Positions 1-8,781 of a DNA stretch of 64,000 nt are shown here, in pieces. The notes under the pieces were generated by a model, which saw nothing but the letters and a program-made list of their open reading frames with translations, made no database searches and had not been told where the DNA came from. Each line of letters starts with the position of its first letter. Positions within the stretch are counted from its first letter, which is position 1. A program made the position numbers and the translations under genes. The stretch spans positions 1-64,000 of the forward strand of contig JBOGDS010000002.1 in assembly GCA_050743075.1 (NCBI GenBank), in the 5' to 3' direction. The stretch comes from JBOGDS01 sp050743075. Its GTDB lineage: Bacteria; Actinomycetota; Actinomycetes; Jiangellales; Jiangellaceae.

Positions 1-42
1 CTCGTCGTTGGTGATCTCCCGGACCCGCACACCCTCGGCCAT
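1..42 (-). CDS. IS630-like transposase, N-terminal fragment at window edge
   Basis: Only 14 codons are visible, reading leftwards off the window: ATG at 42-40, then MAEGVRVREITNDE. A GGGAG purine block lies about eight bases upstream of the ATG. From memory of the family, this N-terminus resembles the start of actinobacterial IS630-type DDE transposases, ahead of their helix-turn-helix. An insertion sequence here would separate ftsE from its usual upstream neighbourhood (often prfB). The call rests on very few residues, and another DNA-binding protein is possible. Confidence 0.4.
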   Translation of the reverse strand, partial: MAEGVRVREITNDE

Positions 43-170
43 CACAGGGCTCCCGGGGGAAGACAGGAACTGACCCCTCCAAGCCTGCGGCCACCCCAAC
101 CCCAACCAGCCGACCACACCCGGCGCGTCGCGAAGAGGGCCAAAGTTCAAGGCCGCAGTACTAGCCCGCC

Positions 171-1253
171 ATGACCCGTACCCGCGCGGCCACCAGCCGC
201 CGCACGGTCCGCTCCGTCCTCGCCGCCGGCCTCGCCTGCCTGATTTCCGGCCCGGCGCTCGCCGTCGGCGCTCTGCTTCCGACCGCCATGGCTGCCGTCG
301 ACCCAGAGGGCCCGACGCAGGGCGACATCGTGAACTGCGCCACCCATGGCTTCACCGAGTCGCAGGGGCACCCGGCGAACCTGCGCAGCACCACCGGCGG
401 ATCGGTCGAGAACGACTTCTTCCGGGGTACGTGGGACGACACCACCAACATGCTCGACATCGAGGATCTCGATCCCGCCGACAACGTCGCGGTCGCCGGC
501 GTGATCGTCGACGGCCCACGGCCGGCGGGCGAGCCGAGCGGCTACTTCTACGTCTTCCGCGGCATGCCGACCCTTCAGGGTGACGGCCTGCTCGACATGT
601 ACGCGCCCTGGGACGCGGACGGCAACCCGGACGAGAAGGACATGTTCCCGCCGGCAAACCACTGGCTGCTCTGCGCCGTCGAGGTCGACGAGCCAACGAC
701 ACCGCCGACCTCGCCGACGCCGTCGATCGAGCTGTCGGTTCTGGAGCCGGTTTGCGACAACGACGTGCCGTACCTCGAGTACGAGATCATCGCGCAGGAC
801 TTCACCCCAACCGAGGTCACGATCACGTGGGTCAACCCGGTCGGTGACGATGTCGTCTACGAGGACGTCCCGCTCTCCGGACGGGTGCTCTGGGCGGGTG
901 CGGTCGTCGACGAGGACGGCAACCCGCTGGACTGGCCGGGCTGGACCCAACTTCCCGACGGCACCTGGGTCGAGGGCGACGAGTTCGACTGGGTCCGTCC
1001 CTCGGTCGAGGTGGTCTTCTCGGTCAATCCCGACGTCAGCGTGACAGTCGACTACCCGCCGTCGTCGCCGGTGTGCAACGCGAACCCGCCCGAGGATGAG
1101 CCGACCCCGGCCCCGACACCGACCCCACCGCAGCCGACGTTGCCGGATACCGGAAGCAGTAACGGCTGGCTGGCCGTCGCCGGCATCGGACTGCTCGGCA
1201 TCGGCGGTGTCCTGCTGGCGGCTGGCCGCCGAGTGGCGCGGTACCAGGACTGA
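171..1253 (+). CDS. LPXTG-anchored, sortase-dependent surface protein
   Basis: A 360-residue exported protein of unknown function. It has an Arg-rich N-terminus and a hydrophobic signal segment at about residues 14-36. The mature region is acidic and has no domain I recognise. A Pro/Thr-rich wall-spanning stretch (about 305-323) is followed by LPDTG at residues 324-328, a hydrophobic segment and a short basic tail. That order is the classical cell-wall sorting signal cleaved by sortase, so the product should be linked covalently to peptidoglycan. No sortase gene is in the window. It lies upstream of ftsE and looks like an accessory insertion next to an IS630-like fragment. The ATG at 171 has no strong ribosome-binding site. 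A possible role in adhesion or envelope structure is inference only. Confidence 0.85.
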   Translation: MTRTRAATSRRTVRSVLAAGLACLISGPALAVGALLPTAMAAVDPEGPTQGDIVNCATHGFTESQGHPANLRSTTGGSVENDFFRGTWDDTTNMLDIEDLDPADNVAVAGVIVDGPRPAGEPSGYFYVFRGMPTLQGDGLLDMYAPWDADGNPDEKDMFPPANHWLLCAVEVDEPTTPPTSPTPSIELSVLEPVCDNDVPYLEYEIIAQDFTPTEVTITWVNPVGDDVVYEDVPLSGRVLWAGAVVDEDGNPLDWPGWTQLPDGTWVEGDEFDWVRPSVEVVFSVNPDVSVTVDYPPSSPVCNANPPEDEPTPAPTPTPPQPTLPDTGSSNGWLAVAGIGLLGIGGVLLAAGRRVARYQD

Positions 1254-1386
1254 AGCGCGCGGCTGTCGCGCCACGCCGCATCAGGGCCGTCGGGCGGCAC
1301 CGGTCGTGGCGACGTAGACTCAGGCGCTGGCCGCGGCGAGGGCACGGTTCCGCGGCACCAGGACCCGAGACCGCCGGCGAGGCACA

Positions 1387-2076
1387 GTGATCCGATTCGA
1401 CAACGTCACCAAGCTCTACCCGACCCAGGCCTCGGCCGCCCTGCACGAGCTCACGGTCGAGGTCGAGAAGGGTGAGTTCGTCTTCCTCGTGGGTCCGTCC
1501 GGTTCGGGCAAGTCGACGTTCCTGCGGCTCGTGCTCAAGGAGGACCGACCCACGTCCGGCCGGATCCAGGTGGCCGGCAAGGACCTGCACCGGCTGTCGA
1601 ACTGGAAGGTGCCGCACCTGCGCCGCCGCATCGGCACCGTGTTCCAGGACTTCCGGCTGCTGCCCAACAAGACCTTGTTCGAGAACGTCGCCTTCGCGCT
1701 CCAGGTCATCGGCAAGTCGCGCCGCCAGATCAACCGCGACGTTCCCGCCGTGCTCGAGCTCGTGGGCCTCGACGGCAAGGAGGACCGCCTGCCCGACCAG
1801 CTCTCCGGCGGGGAGCAGCAGCGGGTTGCCATCGCCAGGGCGTTCGTCAACCGGCCGCTGATCCTGCTGGCGGACGAGCCCACCGGCAACCTCGACCCGG
1901 CCACCAGCGTCGGCATCATGAAGCTGCTCGACCGGATCAACCGGACGGGTACAACCGTGGTCATGGCCACGCACGACCAGTCGATCGTCGACCAGATGCG
2001 CAAGCGGGTCATCGAGCTCGACGGCGGGCACCTGGTCCGCGACCAGTCGCGCGGTGTCTACGGATACACCCGCTAG
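1387..2076 (+). CDS. ftsE: Cell-division ABC transporter ATPase FtsE
   Basis: This 229-residue protein is the cytoplasmic ATPase of the FtsEX complex, which sits at the division septum and mechanically activates peptidoglycan hydrolases outside the membrane. The Walker A motif GPSGSGKST is at residues 36-44, the signature LSGGEQQR follows around 138-145, and Walker B with its catalytic Glu is in LLADEPTG. Length and motif order match FtsE. The GTG start at 1387 follows a GAGG block. A TAGACT hexamer at 1317-1322 could be the -10 of a promoter for the ftsE-ftsX unit. The next gene, 38 bp downstream, is its membrane partner ftsX. Confidence 0.96.
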   Translation: MIRFDNVTKLYPTQASAALHELTVEVEKGEFVFLVGPSGSGKSTFLRLVLKEDRPTSGRIQVAGKDLHRLSNWKVPHLRRRIGTVFQDFRLLPNKTLFENVAFALQVIGKSRRQINRDVPAVLELVGLDGKEDRLPDQLSGGEQQRVAIARAFVNRPLILLADEPTGNLDPATSVGIMKLLDRINRTGTTVVMATHDQSIVDQMRKRVIELDGGHLVRDQSRGVYGYTR

Positions 2077-2114
2077 CCCGCCCACCACGAACTCCCGGAC
2101 CTGCGAAGAGAGCG

Positions 2115-3017
2115 ATGCGCTTCCACTACGTCTTCTCCGAGATCATGACCGGTCTCCGGCGAAACCTCACCATGACCCTCGCCGTCGTGATCACGGTCGC
2201 GATCTCGATGGGCTTCGTCGGCACCGGCCTCCTCGTGCGGGCGCAGGCGGAGACGATGAAGGACTTCTGGTACGACAAGATCGAGATCTCGGTCTTCATG
2301 TGCAACGAGTTCGACAGCGGCGCCGGCTGTGCGGGCGGGCAGGTCTCCGAGGAGCAGAAGGCCGCGATCGAGCAGACCCTCCAGACCAATCCGGACGTAC
2401 GCCAGGTCTTCTACGAGTCGCAGGACGAGGCCTACGGACACTTCCAGGAGCAGTTCGACCCCTCCATCGCCGATACGATCACCGCCGATCAGCTCCAGGA
2501 GGCCTACCGGGTCGAGCTACGCAACCCGGAGCGCTTCGAGGGTGTTGTGTCCGCCGTCGCCGGTCTGCCCGGCGTCCATCAGGTCGTCGACCAACGTGAG
2601 CTGCTGGAGCCGTTCTTCAGGGTTCTCAACGGCATCCAGGTCGGCGGGTACGTGATCGCCGGGATCATGATCGTCGCTGCGATCCTGCTGATCGCCAACA
2701 CCATCCGCCTCGCGGCGTTCAGCCGCCGCCGCGAGACCGGGATCATGCGGCTGGTCGGGGCCTCCAACTTCTACATCCAGCTTCCGTTCATCCTCGAAGC
2801 GGCGATCGCCGGTGTCATCGGCGCCGTCCTCGCAGTTGGGGGGGTGGTTCTGGTGAAGGCGCTGTTCATCGACGAGATGCTGGCTCCCGCGCTCCGGTTC
2901 GTGGCCTGGGTGAACTGGCGCGACACACTGGGCATCACGCCGTGGCTGCTCGCCGGCGGCGTAGTGCTCTCCGCGATTGCGGCGTTCCTGACCTTGCGGC
3001 GCTACTTGCGGGTCTGA
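2115..3017 (+). CDS. ftsX: Cell-division membrane protein FtsX
   Basis: FtsX is the transmembrane partner of FtsE and passes its ATPase cycle to an extracellular hydrolase. The 300-residue protein has the family layout: a short cytoplasmic start (MRFHYVFSEIMTGLRRN), a first membrane helix at about 20-42, a large extracytoplasmic domain (about 43-170) holding the CNEF...GAGC cysteine pair, then three C-terminal helices (about 175-197, 222-250, 272-292) and a basic tail. The conserved stretch RLVGASNFYIQLPF lies between the second and third helices. It follows ftsE by 38 bp with a GAAGAGAG ribosome-binding site. The M23 hydrolase downstream is the likely partner of its external domain. Confidence 0.95.
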   Translation: MRFHYVFSEIMTGLRRNLTMTLAVVITVAISMGFVGTGLLVRAQAETMKDFWYDKIEISVFMCNEFDSGAGCAGGQVSEEQKAAIEQTLQTNPDVRQVFYESQDEAYGHFQEQFDPSIADTITADQLQEAYRVELRNPERFEGVVSAVAGLPGVHQVVDQRELLEPFFRVLNGIQVGGYVIAGIMIVAAILLIANTIRLAAFSRRRETGIMRLVGASNFYIQLPFILEAAIAGVIGAVLAVGGVVLVKALFIDEMLAPALRFVAWVNWRDTLGITPWLLAGGVVLSAIAAFLTLRRYLRV

Positions 3018-3046
3018 CCACGTCGATGCTTCTCCCACCGGGCGCG

Positions 3047-3134
3047 ATGGCACGCTCAGCCGTGGTTCATGGCACGTCGAAGCGTCGTAATCGTGCCCCA
3101 CTTGCCGGGATTGTGGAACGCTTCGGCGTGCCAT
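3047..3134. repeat. Dispersed 88-bp palindromic repeat, copy 1
   Basis: The element starts ATGGCACGCTCAGCCG, has a second direct motif CATGGCACG about 21 bases in, and ends with the inverted form CTTCGGCGTGCCAT. A related 89-bp copy lies at 63884-63972 with the same three-part layout and partial identity across the middle. This copy sits in the spacer between ftsX and the M23 hydrolase gene, 30 bp past the ftsX stop, where it could end transcription. It has no coding potential. Size and inverted ends suggest a REP- or MITE-like family, but no transposase partner is identifiable here. Confidence 0.7.
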
Positions 3135-3309
3135 GTGGGCCGTGCGGGCTCATGTAGGTGAGCGCCCGCCAGCTCTACCGCCGGCGGTGCGGTTCCGGTT
3201 CGCCCTCGTATGGGCGGTAATCAGGCGGTGACTTCTTCGGCGGAACGTCTCGCCAGGGGAATTCCACGCGTGTACGGTCATGTCTCGTGGTGGTACGCAG
3301 GAGGTTCCT

Positions 3310-4737
3310 GTGACGAGTGTGACCAGCGTGTCGATTCGCGGGCGCATGCTCTCGCTTGCACTCGCGGCCGGGCTGGTCGTTGCCGCCTTGAGCCCTGCCT
3401 GGGCCAGCGACCCGGAGGACCGCCGGCGGGTCGTCCAGCAGCGGCTCGAGCAGGCGCAGGCCGAGCTGAACCAGTCGACCGAGGCGCTCGACACAGCCAC
3501 GCAGTCCTTCCGCGACGCCCAGTCACAGCTGCCCGCGGCCGAGCAAGCTCTTGCGGCTGCCGAGCAGGCGCTCGCAGTCGCCCAGGAGCGGCTCGCCCAG
3601 GCACAGGGTGAACTGGCCGCCGCCAAGGTGCAGGACGCGCTGGCAGCCGACCGCCTGGCCGCGGCCGAACAGCGGGTGCTCGAGCAGGTCGCCAAGATCG
3701 CCGACATCACCCAGCGGATCGACGGCAAGCGCGCCGACATGAGCCGGGTCGCCGTGCAGGCCTACCAGGGCGGGTCGATGGGCCAGCTGCTCAACCTTGC
3801 CACCGTGTTCGAGGCCGAGAACCTGCAGGACTTCACGACCCGGGTCAGCTACGCGAAGTCGGTGCTCAACGCAGAGGACACGGTCCTGACCGGCCTGGAG
3901 GGCGACCGGGCCGAGCTCGCCAATGAGCGGGTCAAGCTCGAGAAGCTTCGCGAGGAGGCGCAGCGCCTCCGCGAGGAGGCCGCCCGCCACCTCGAACGCA
4001 CCAAGCAGCTCGAGGCCGAAGCCGCCACCGCCAAGGCAGACGCCGAGGTGATGGAGGAACAGGCACGCGCCGCGAAGGCCGACGTCGACACCCTGGTCGC
4101 CCAGCGGTCCAACGCGGTGACGTCGGCAGAGCAGGCGAGGGCCGATGACGCGTCGCAGTACGCGGCCTTGGAGCGCGAGCGCCGGGCCATCGACGCCGAG
4201 ATCGCCGAGATCGCCCGACGTGCGCGCGAGCAACGGGAGCGCGAGGAGCGCGAGCGGCAGGCCCGCGCGCGGTCCAGCGGCGGCTCAGGGTCGGCGAGTA
4301 GCGGTTCGTCGAGTGGCGGCTCGTCGGGAAGCAATTCCTCGACCGGGCTCCGGTACCCCGTGTCGAACCCGTACATCACGTCCTCCTACGGCATGCGCGT
4401 GCACCCGATCACCGGTGTGTACAAGCTGCACGACGGCACCGACTTCCGGGCGTACTGCGGCACCCCGATCCGGGCCGCTGCCTCGGGACGGGTCGTGTGG
4501 GCGCGCTACCGCGGCGGGTACGGCAACCAGGTGGCGATCGACCACGGCGTGATCGGCGGCAACGCGCTCATGAGCTCGTACAGCCACCTGTCGCGCTTCA
4601 CGGCGTCGTCCGGCGAGCGGGTCTCCCGAGGCGAGATCATCGGGTACTCGGGCAGCACCGGCTACTCCACCGCCTGCCATCTGCACTTCATGGTGTACGA
4701 CGACGGCGTGCGCACCAACCCGATGCGCTTCCTGTAG
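3310..4737 (+). CDS. Coiled-coil M23 peptidoglycan endopeptidase, probable FtsEX partner
   Basis: A 475-residue secreted hydrolase that should cut peptidoglycan cross-links during cell separation. I chose the GTG at 3310 because AGGAGG lies five bases upstream; an ATG at 3280 would add ten residues with no such site. The domains are a signal peptide (about 10-34), a long Glu/Ala/Arg-rich coiled coil (about 38-315), a Ser/Gly linker (about 318-345) and an M23 domain (347-475). The zinc ligands are visible as H374/D378 and the H457-L-H459 motif. EnvC, PcsB and RipC share this coiled-coil-plus-hydrolase design and are held inactive until FtsX moves them. Position directly after ftsE-ftsX supports the same role. 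A TACGGT hexamer at 3273-3278 may be its own -10. Confidence 0.9.
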   Translation: MTSVTSVSIRGRMLSLALAAGLVVAALSPAWASDPEDRRRVVQQRLEQAQAELNQSTEALDTATQSFRDAQSQLPAAEQALAAAEQALAVAQERLAQAQGELAAAKVQDALAADRLAAAEQRVLEQVAKIADITQRIDGKRADMSRVAVQAYQGGSMGQLLNLATVFEAENLQDFTTRVSYAKSVLNAEDTVLTGLEGDRAELANERVKLEKLREEAQRLREEAARHLERTKQLEAEAATAKADAEVMEEQARAAKADVDTLVAQRSNAVTSAEQARADDASQYAALERERRAIDAEIAEIARRAREQREREERERQARARSSGGSGSASSGSSSGGSSGSNSSTGLRYPVSNPYITSSYGMRVHPITGVYKLHDGTDFRAYCGTPIRAAASGRVVWARYRGGYGNQVAIDHGVIGGNALMSSYSHLSRFTASSGERVSRGEIIGYSGSTGYSTACHLHFMVYDDGVRTNPMRFL

Positions 4738-4761
4738 CCCTCGCAATGAGACCCTTGTCCC

Positions 4762-5235
4762 ATGGCGAGGGAGCGTGGCCGCAAACTGGTGGCTCAGAAC
4801 CGCAAGGCGCGGCACGACTACCACGTCGAGGATCGGTACGAAGCGGGCCTGGTCCTCACCGGCACCGAGGTGAAGTCGTTGCGGGCTGGCCGTGCGTCGC
4901 TGGTCGACGGGTTCGCCGAAGTGCGCGACGGCGAGGTCTGGCTGCGCAACGTGCACATCCCGGAGTACGACCAGGGCACCTGGACCAACCACGAGCCGCG
5001 GCGGCCCCGCAAGCTGCTCATGCGTCGCGACGAGATCAGTCGGCTGATCGGCAAGACCCGGGAGAAGGGCCTCACCCTGGTTCCGTTGGCGTTGTACTTC
5101 TCCGACGGTTACGCCAAGGTCGAGCTCGCCCTCGCCCGCGGCAAGAAGTCGTACGACAAGCGACACGCGCTGGCCGAGAAGCAGGCCAAGCGCGAGGCCG
5201 ACCGGGCGGTCGCCCGCGCCCGCCGCGGCGGATAG
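4762..5235 (+). CDS. smpB: SsrA-binding protein SmpB
   Basis: SmpB binds the tRNA-like domain of tmRNA and delivers it to stalled ribosomes for trans-translation. The 157-residue protein carries the conserved start (LVAQNRKARHDYHVED), the segment GLVLTGTEVKSLRAGRASL and the basic Lys/Arg-rich C-terminal tail that folds into the empty mRNA channel. The start ATG has no clear Shine-Dalgarno sequence. The gene follows the M23 hydrolase by 24 bp. Its RNA partner ssrA lies 3.1 kb downstream at 8345, so both parts of the rescue system are local, a linkage common in bacteria. Confidence 0.97.
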   Translation: MARERGRKLVAQNRKARHDYHVEDRYEAGLVLTGTEVKSLRAGRASLVDGFAEVRDGEVWLRNVHIPEYDQGTWTNHEPRRPRKLLMRRDEISRLIGKTREKGLTLVPLALYFSDGYAKVELALARGKKSYDKRHALAEKQAKREADRAVARARRGG

Positions 5236-5240
5236 ACCCG

Positions 5241-6224
5241 GTGCGACGGCTCGGGGCGGCCTGCTGGGCCGTCGCCATGCTCTTCGCCGGCTGCGGTGTC
5301 GGCAGCGCACCAGAACCGGCCCCGAAGCCAACACCATCTGCGTCGCCGACACCCTTGGTGGTGCTTCCGCTCACCGGCACTCCCGCCACCGACGGCGTCC
5401 CCGACCGGCCGGTGCTTGTCGTCAAGGTGGACAACACGCAGCACGGCCGGCCACAGGTCGGCCTCTCGCAGGCCGACCTGGTCGTCGAGGAGCTGGTCGA
5501 AGGCGGGCTGACCCGGCTCGCCGTCATGTTCCACTCGGCGCTGCCAGAGGTGGTGGTGCCGGTCCGGTCGATCAGGACGACCGACGTGGGCATCGTCGCG
5601 CCGACCGGCGGGGCACTCGTGGCATCCGGCGGGGCCGGTCGCGTGCTGCGGATCGTCGACCAGGCCGGGATCACCGTGGTGGCCGAGGGAGACCCGGGTC
5701 TCTCTCGCGAAGCGTCACGAAGCGCGCCGTACAACGTCGTCCTCGACCCTGCGGCGGCCCTGAACGGCCTGACCGGCCAGGCTCCACCGGCCGTGCCCTA
5801 CCTGGCCTGGGCGCCGTCGGGCGCGACCCCGCCTGCAGGCACCGTCGCGTCGTCCGTCACCGTCATGTTCTCCGCTGCCCACAGCACCCGGTGGGAGTGG
5901 GCCGACGGAGTGTGGCGCCGGCTCGACGAGCTGGCAGCCGAGGGCGACGAGTTCCGTCCGGCGAATGTACTCGTGCTCCGCGTGACGACGCGCGACGCCG
6001 GCTACCAGGACCCGGCCGGCAACCCGGTGCCCGAGACGGTGCTGGAGGGATCCGGCGCGGCGACGCTGCTCACCGGTGGCCGCGCCGTCGAGAGCCGGTG
6101 GTCCAAGGCGTCGCCGGCCCAACCGTTCGAGCTCAGTGACGCGTCGGGAGCCTCACTCGCCGTGCCACCCGGCCGGACGTGGATCGAACTGGTTCCCGAA
6201 GCCGGCTCGGTCGACACCGGCTAG
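5241..6224 (+). CDS. DUF3048-type putative lipoprotein
   Basis: A 327-residue exported protein. The GTG at 5241 lies five bases after the smpB stop and begins a short signal ending LFAGC; Phe at -3 is slightly off the usual lipobox, but the following Gly/Ser/Pro-rich linker suits a lipoprotein. The body matches the DUF3048 family as I know it: RPVLVVKVDNTQHGRPQVGL at about 63-82 is the characteristic opening, then VRSIRTTDVGI and a beta-rich second half. The function of the family is unknown; YerB of Bacillus is a relative. Position suggests an envelope role. It converges with the acyl-CoA dehydrogenase gene, whose end is 25 bp away. Confidence 0.82.
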   Translation: MRRLGAACWAVAMLFAGCGVGSAPEPAPKPTPSASPTPLVVLPLTGTPATDGVPDRPVLVVKVDNTQHGRPQVGLSQADLVVEELVEGGLTRLAVMFHSALPEVVVPVRSIRTTDVGIVAPTGGALVASGGAGRVLRIVDQAGITVVAEGDPGLSREASRSAPYNVVLDPAAALNGLTGQAPPAVPYLAWAPSGATPPAGTVASSVTVMFSAAHSTRWEWADGVWRRLDELAAEGDEFRPANVLVLRVTTRDAGYQDPAGNPVPETVLEGSGAATLLTGGRAVESRWSKASPAQPFELSDASGASLAVPPGRTWIELVPEAGSVDTG

Positions 6225-6249
6225 CCCGCCCCGCCGTGGGCCGGCGAGC

Positions 6250-8163
6250 TCACCGGATGAAGCGGTGCACATCCGGCTCGCCGGCCGTGGCAGCGGCGTC
6301 GGCGATCCAGGGGCCGGTGCCCTCGGTCGGGTCGAGCACGTCGGCCTCGAACCACGTGTGCCGGCCCTCCAGGACGGCCTTGGCCAGCCCCTCGTCGATC
6401 CCGTCGGTGTTCTGCCAGAGGGCGTCGAAGAGCCGCTCGACCCGCAGCCTCGACTGCCGGCAGAAGACGTCGGCCAGCTCGGCTCCGCGATCGTTGCCCT
6501 GCTGCCGGAGCATCTGGGCGCGGACGCAGCTCGCGGCCATCGCGAACAGCTCGGCCCCGACGTCGACCACGCGGGCGAGGAAGCCTTGCTTGCGTTCGAG
6601 TGCCGCCTGCCAGCGGACCATGCCGTAGAAGGTCTGCCTCGCGAGCCGCCGCGAGGCACGTTCGACGTAGCGCAGATGTGGCGCGCGCGGGCCGAACTCG
6701 GCGTACGACATCGGCAGCTGGCCCTTGCCGGCGACGAGTTGCGGCAGCCACCGTGCGTAGAACCCGCTGGCCATTGCTGCGGCCTTCGCCTTCCCGGACA
6801 GGTCGACCTCCGGGTCGACGACGTCGCCTGCGGCCTGCAGGTGAGCGTCGACGGCCTCGCGGGCGATCAGCAGGTGCATGATCTCCGTCGAACCCTCGAA
6901 GATCCGGTTGATGCGCAGGTCGCGCAGGATCTGCTCGGCCGGAACGGCCCGCTCGCCGCGGGCACGCAAGGACTCGGCGGTTTCGTAGCCGCGCCCACCA
7001 CGGATCTGGACCAGCTCGTCGGCGACCAGCCAGGACATCTCACTCGACCACAACTTTGCCAGCGCCGCCTCGATCCGGATGTCGTTGCCACCCGCGTCAG
7101 CGAGGTGGGCGGACAGCTCGAGGACGGCCTCCTGCGCGAACGACGTCGCTGCGATGAAGGAGATCTTGTGGGCGACGGCGGCGTGCCGACCGACCGGCCG
7201 CCCCCACTGGACCCGCGCCGCCGACCACTCGCGGGCGATCTTCAAGCACCACTTCGACGCTGCCGTGCAGAGCGCCGGGATCGACAACCTCCCGGCGTTG
7301 AGCGTGGTGAGGGCGATCTTGAGGCCATCGCCTTCGCGAGCGAGGCGGTTCTCGGCGGGGACACGGACCTTCTCGAAGCGGGTGAGCCCGTTCTCGATCC
7401 CCTTCAGGCCCATGAAGGCGTTGCGCCGTTCGACGGTGATGCCGGGGGAGTCCGCCTCGACCACGAAGGCCGTGATGCCGCCCGGGCCGGCGTCGTGCCC
7501 GGGGACCCGCGCCATCACGACGAGCAGCTCCGCCACGACGCCATTCGTGGTCCAGAGCTTGAGGCCGTCGATCTCGTATGCGCCGCCGCCGGCGACCGGC
7601 GTGGCTGTCGCGGCCAGTCGGGCCGGGTCGGAGCCGACGTCGGGCTCGGTGAGGAGAAACGCGCTGATCGCGCCACCGGCGCAGCGGGGGAGGAACGCGC
7701 GCTTCTGCGCATCCGTACCGAAGAGCTTCACCGGTTCCGGCACGCCGATCGACTGGTGCGCCGAGACGAGCGCTCCGACCGACGGGTGCACCGCTCCAAG
7801 CAACATGAGCGCACGGTTGTAGCCCACCTGCGAGAGACCGAGACCGCCGTACTCCTGCGGGATCTTCATTCCGAAGACGCCGAGCCTGGCCATGGCCTTG
7901 ATGTACTCGTCGGGGACCAGCGAGTCCCGCTCGATCACGCTGCCGTCGAGTTCGGCCTCGCACAGGGCGCGCAGTTCGGCGAGGAACGCGTCGGTGCGGG
8001 TCTCGTCCTGCGCAGGCTGGCGCGGGTGGGGGTGGACGAGCTCGAGCCGGAACCGGCCCAGGTAGAGCTCCTTGGCGAACGACGGCTGCGTCCACTCGGA
8101 CTGGCGGGCCGCCTCCGCGACCCGCCGGGCCTGGCGTTCGTCGACGTGTGTGACTGTCGCCAT
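6250..8163 (-). CDS. Acyl-CoA dehydrogenase, very-long-chain type
   Basis: This 637-residue FAD enzyme should catalyse alpha,beta-dehydrogenation of an acyl-CoA, the first step of fatty-acid beta-oxidation. The N- and middle domains carry the flavin and substrate motifs (FLLTEPDVGSDPA, GLKLWTTNG), the C-terminal helical domain has EQILRDLRINRIFEGSTEI, and the Glu in FEGSTEI is the expected catalytic base. A C-terminal extension of about 180 residues gives the length of VLCAD/ACAD9-type enzymes rather than the usual 380-residue forms. The ATG at 8163 has a GGGAG site upstream. A 12-bp palindrome at 8198-8209 in its promoter may bind a repressor, probably TetR-like. No other beta-oxidation gene is adjacent, so the substrate is not known. 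Confidence 0.92.
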   Translation of the reverse strand: MATVTHVDERQARRVAEAARQSEWTQPSFAKELYLGRFRLELVHPHPRQPAQDETRTDAFLAELRALCEAELDGSVIERDSLVPDEYIKAMARLGVFGMKIPQEYGGLGLSQVGYNRALMLLGAVHPSVGALVSAHQSIGVPEPVKLFGTDAQKRAFLPRCAGGAISAFLLTEPDVGSDPARLAATATPVAGGGAYEIDGLKLWTTNGVVAELLVVMARVPGHDAGPGGITAFVVEADSPGITVERRNAFMGLKGIENGLTRFEKVRVPAENRLAREGDGLKIALTTLNAGRLSIPALCTAASKWCLKIAREWSAARVQWGRPVGRHAAVAHKISFIAATSFAQEAVLELSAHLADAGGNDIRIEAALAKLWSSEMSWLVADELVQIRGGRGYETAESLRARGERAVPAEQILRDLRINRIFEGSTEIMHLLIAREAVDAHLQAAGDVVDPEVDLSGKAKAAAMASGFYARWLPQLVAGKGQLPMSYAEFGPRAPHLRYVERASRRLARQTFYGMVRWQAALERKQGFLARVVDVGAELFAMAASCVRAQMLRQQGNDRGAELADVFCRQSRLRVERLFDALWQNTDGIDEGLAKAVLEGRHTWFEADVLDPTEGTGPWIADAAATAGEPDVHRFIR

Positions 8164-8197
8164 GGCCGTCGCTCCCTCACTTGGCTACTCACAGTGT

Positions 8198-8209
8198 TAC
8201 CCATGGGTA
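8198..8209. promoter_or_regulatory. Candidate operator upstream of the acyl-CoA dehydrogenase
   Basis: TACCCATGGGTA is a perfect 12-bp palindrome 35 bp upstream of the acyl-CoA dehydrogenase start codon. Wider arms, GGCTAC at 8182-8187 and GTAGCC at 8207-8212, form a second, overlapping inverted repeat. Fatty-acid genes in actinobacteria are often controlled by TetR-family repressors binding such sites. No regulator gene is next to it, so assignment is inference. Confidence 0.35.
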
Positions 8210-8344
8210 GCCAGGAGGGAATCCGGCAGCGGCGACGGCTTCACGGGTTGCCGGGAATCTCCCTGGTTGGGCGGGCGTTTGAACCTGTAGCCTGGACGGG
8301 CCGAGCGAGCACGCCAGCCCGTTCAGGCGTTGACAACTCAACAT

Positions 8345-8716
8345 GGGGGTGAACGGTTTCGACTTCGTTCGTCGAACCAGGGGAAGCGGGCCGAGGATGT
8401 CGCGTGATCTCGCAAACCAGCGCGGCAAACGTTACAAGTGCCAACGCTAAGCGCACTGACTTCGCTCTCGCCGCCTGAGGCAGAGCACTGAAGTCTGTCG
8501 ACCCGGGGATGCTTCCGACCCGGTGTTCGGCATCAGCTAGGAGGCTCACCTGCCGGTAAGGTCACGGGACCGGCAGGGACACCTACGTGACTGGGCTCGT
8601 CACGGTGAACTCGCCTGCATGATCACCGGAGCCGAGTAGAGGCGGCGCAGGCTGCGCCCGGAGAAGCCCTGGCGAAACGTCGAAGGACCCGGGTTCGATT
8701 CCCGGCACCTCCACCA
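8345..8716 (+). ncRNA. ssrA: Transfer-messenger RNA (tmRNA)
   Basis: The 372-nt gene begins GGGGGUG and ends CACCUCC-A-CCA, giving a perfect seven-base-pair acceptor stem with one G-U pair and an encoded CCA. The 3' T-arm GGGTTCGATTCCCG is intact. The reading frame for the proteolysis tag starts at GCA 8425 and ends at TGA 8476-8478, encoding ANVTSANAKRTDFALAA. The terminal ALAA is the normal degradation signal for ClpXP-class proteases. GC-rich stems between 8490 and 8640 are the usual pseudoknots. A strong hairpin follows at 8721. The RNA rescues stalled ribosomes with SmpB, encoded at 4762. Confidence 0.98.
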
Positions 8717-8720
8717 ACCA

Positions 8721-8758
8721 CGAAGCCGTCGGTCAGAGCGCTCTGGCCGGCGGCTTCG
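8721..8758 (+). terminator. Terminator hairpin after tmRNA
   Basis: CGAAGCCG...CGGCTTCG closes an almost continuous stem (further pairing CAGAG/CTCTG inside) four bases after the encoded CCA. No U-tract follows, which is common for GC-rich actinobacterial terminators. Confidence 0.8.
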
Positions 8759-8781
8759 TCGTCCGGAGGAGGGACGCCAGG

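Noticed and set aside
8330..8335. TTGACA just upstream of the tmRNA
   Set aside because: It is only ten bases before the mature 5' end and has no -10 at a proper distance, so it cannot serve as the -35 of the mature tmRNA start.
6076..8352. A 758-codon open frame opposite the acyl-CoA dehydrogenase
   Set aside because: It is the antisense shadow of a strongly conserved enzyme gene. Its translation is Arg/Gly/Pro-rich with no motif, as expected in high-GC DNA.
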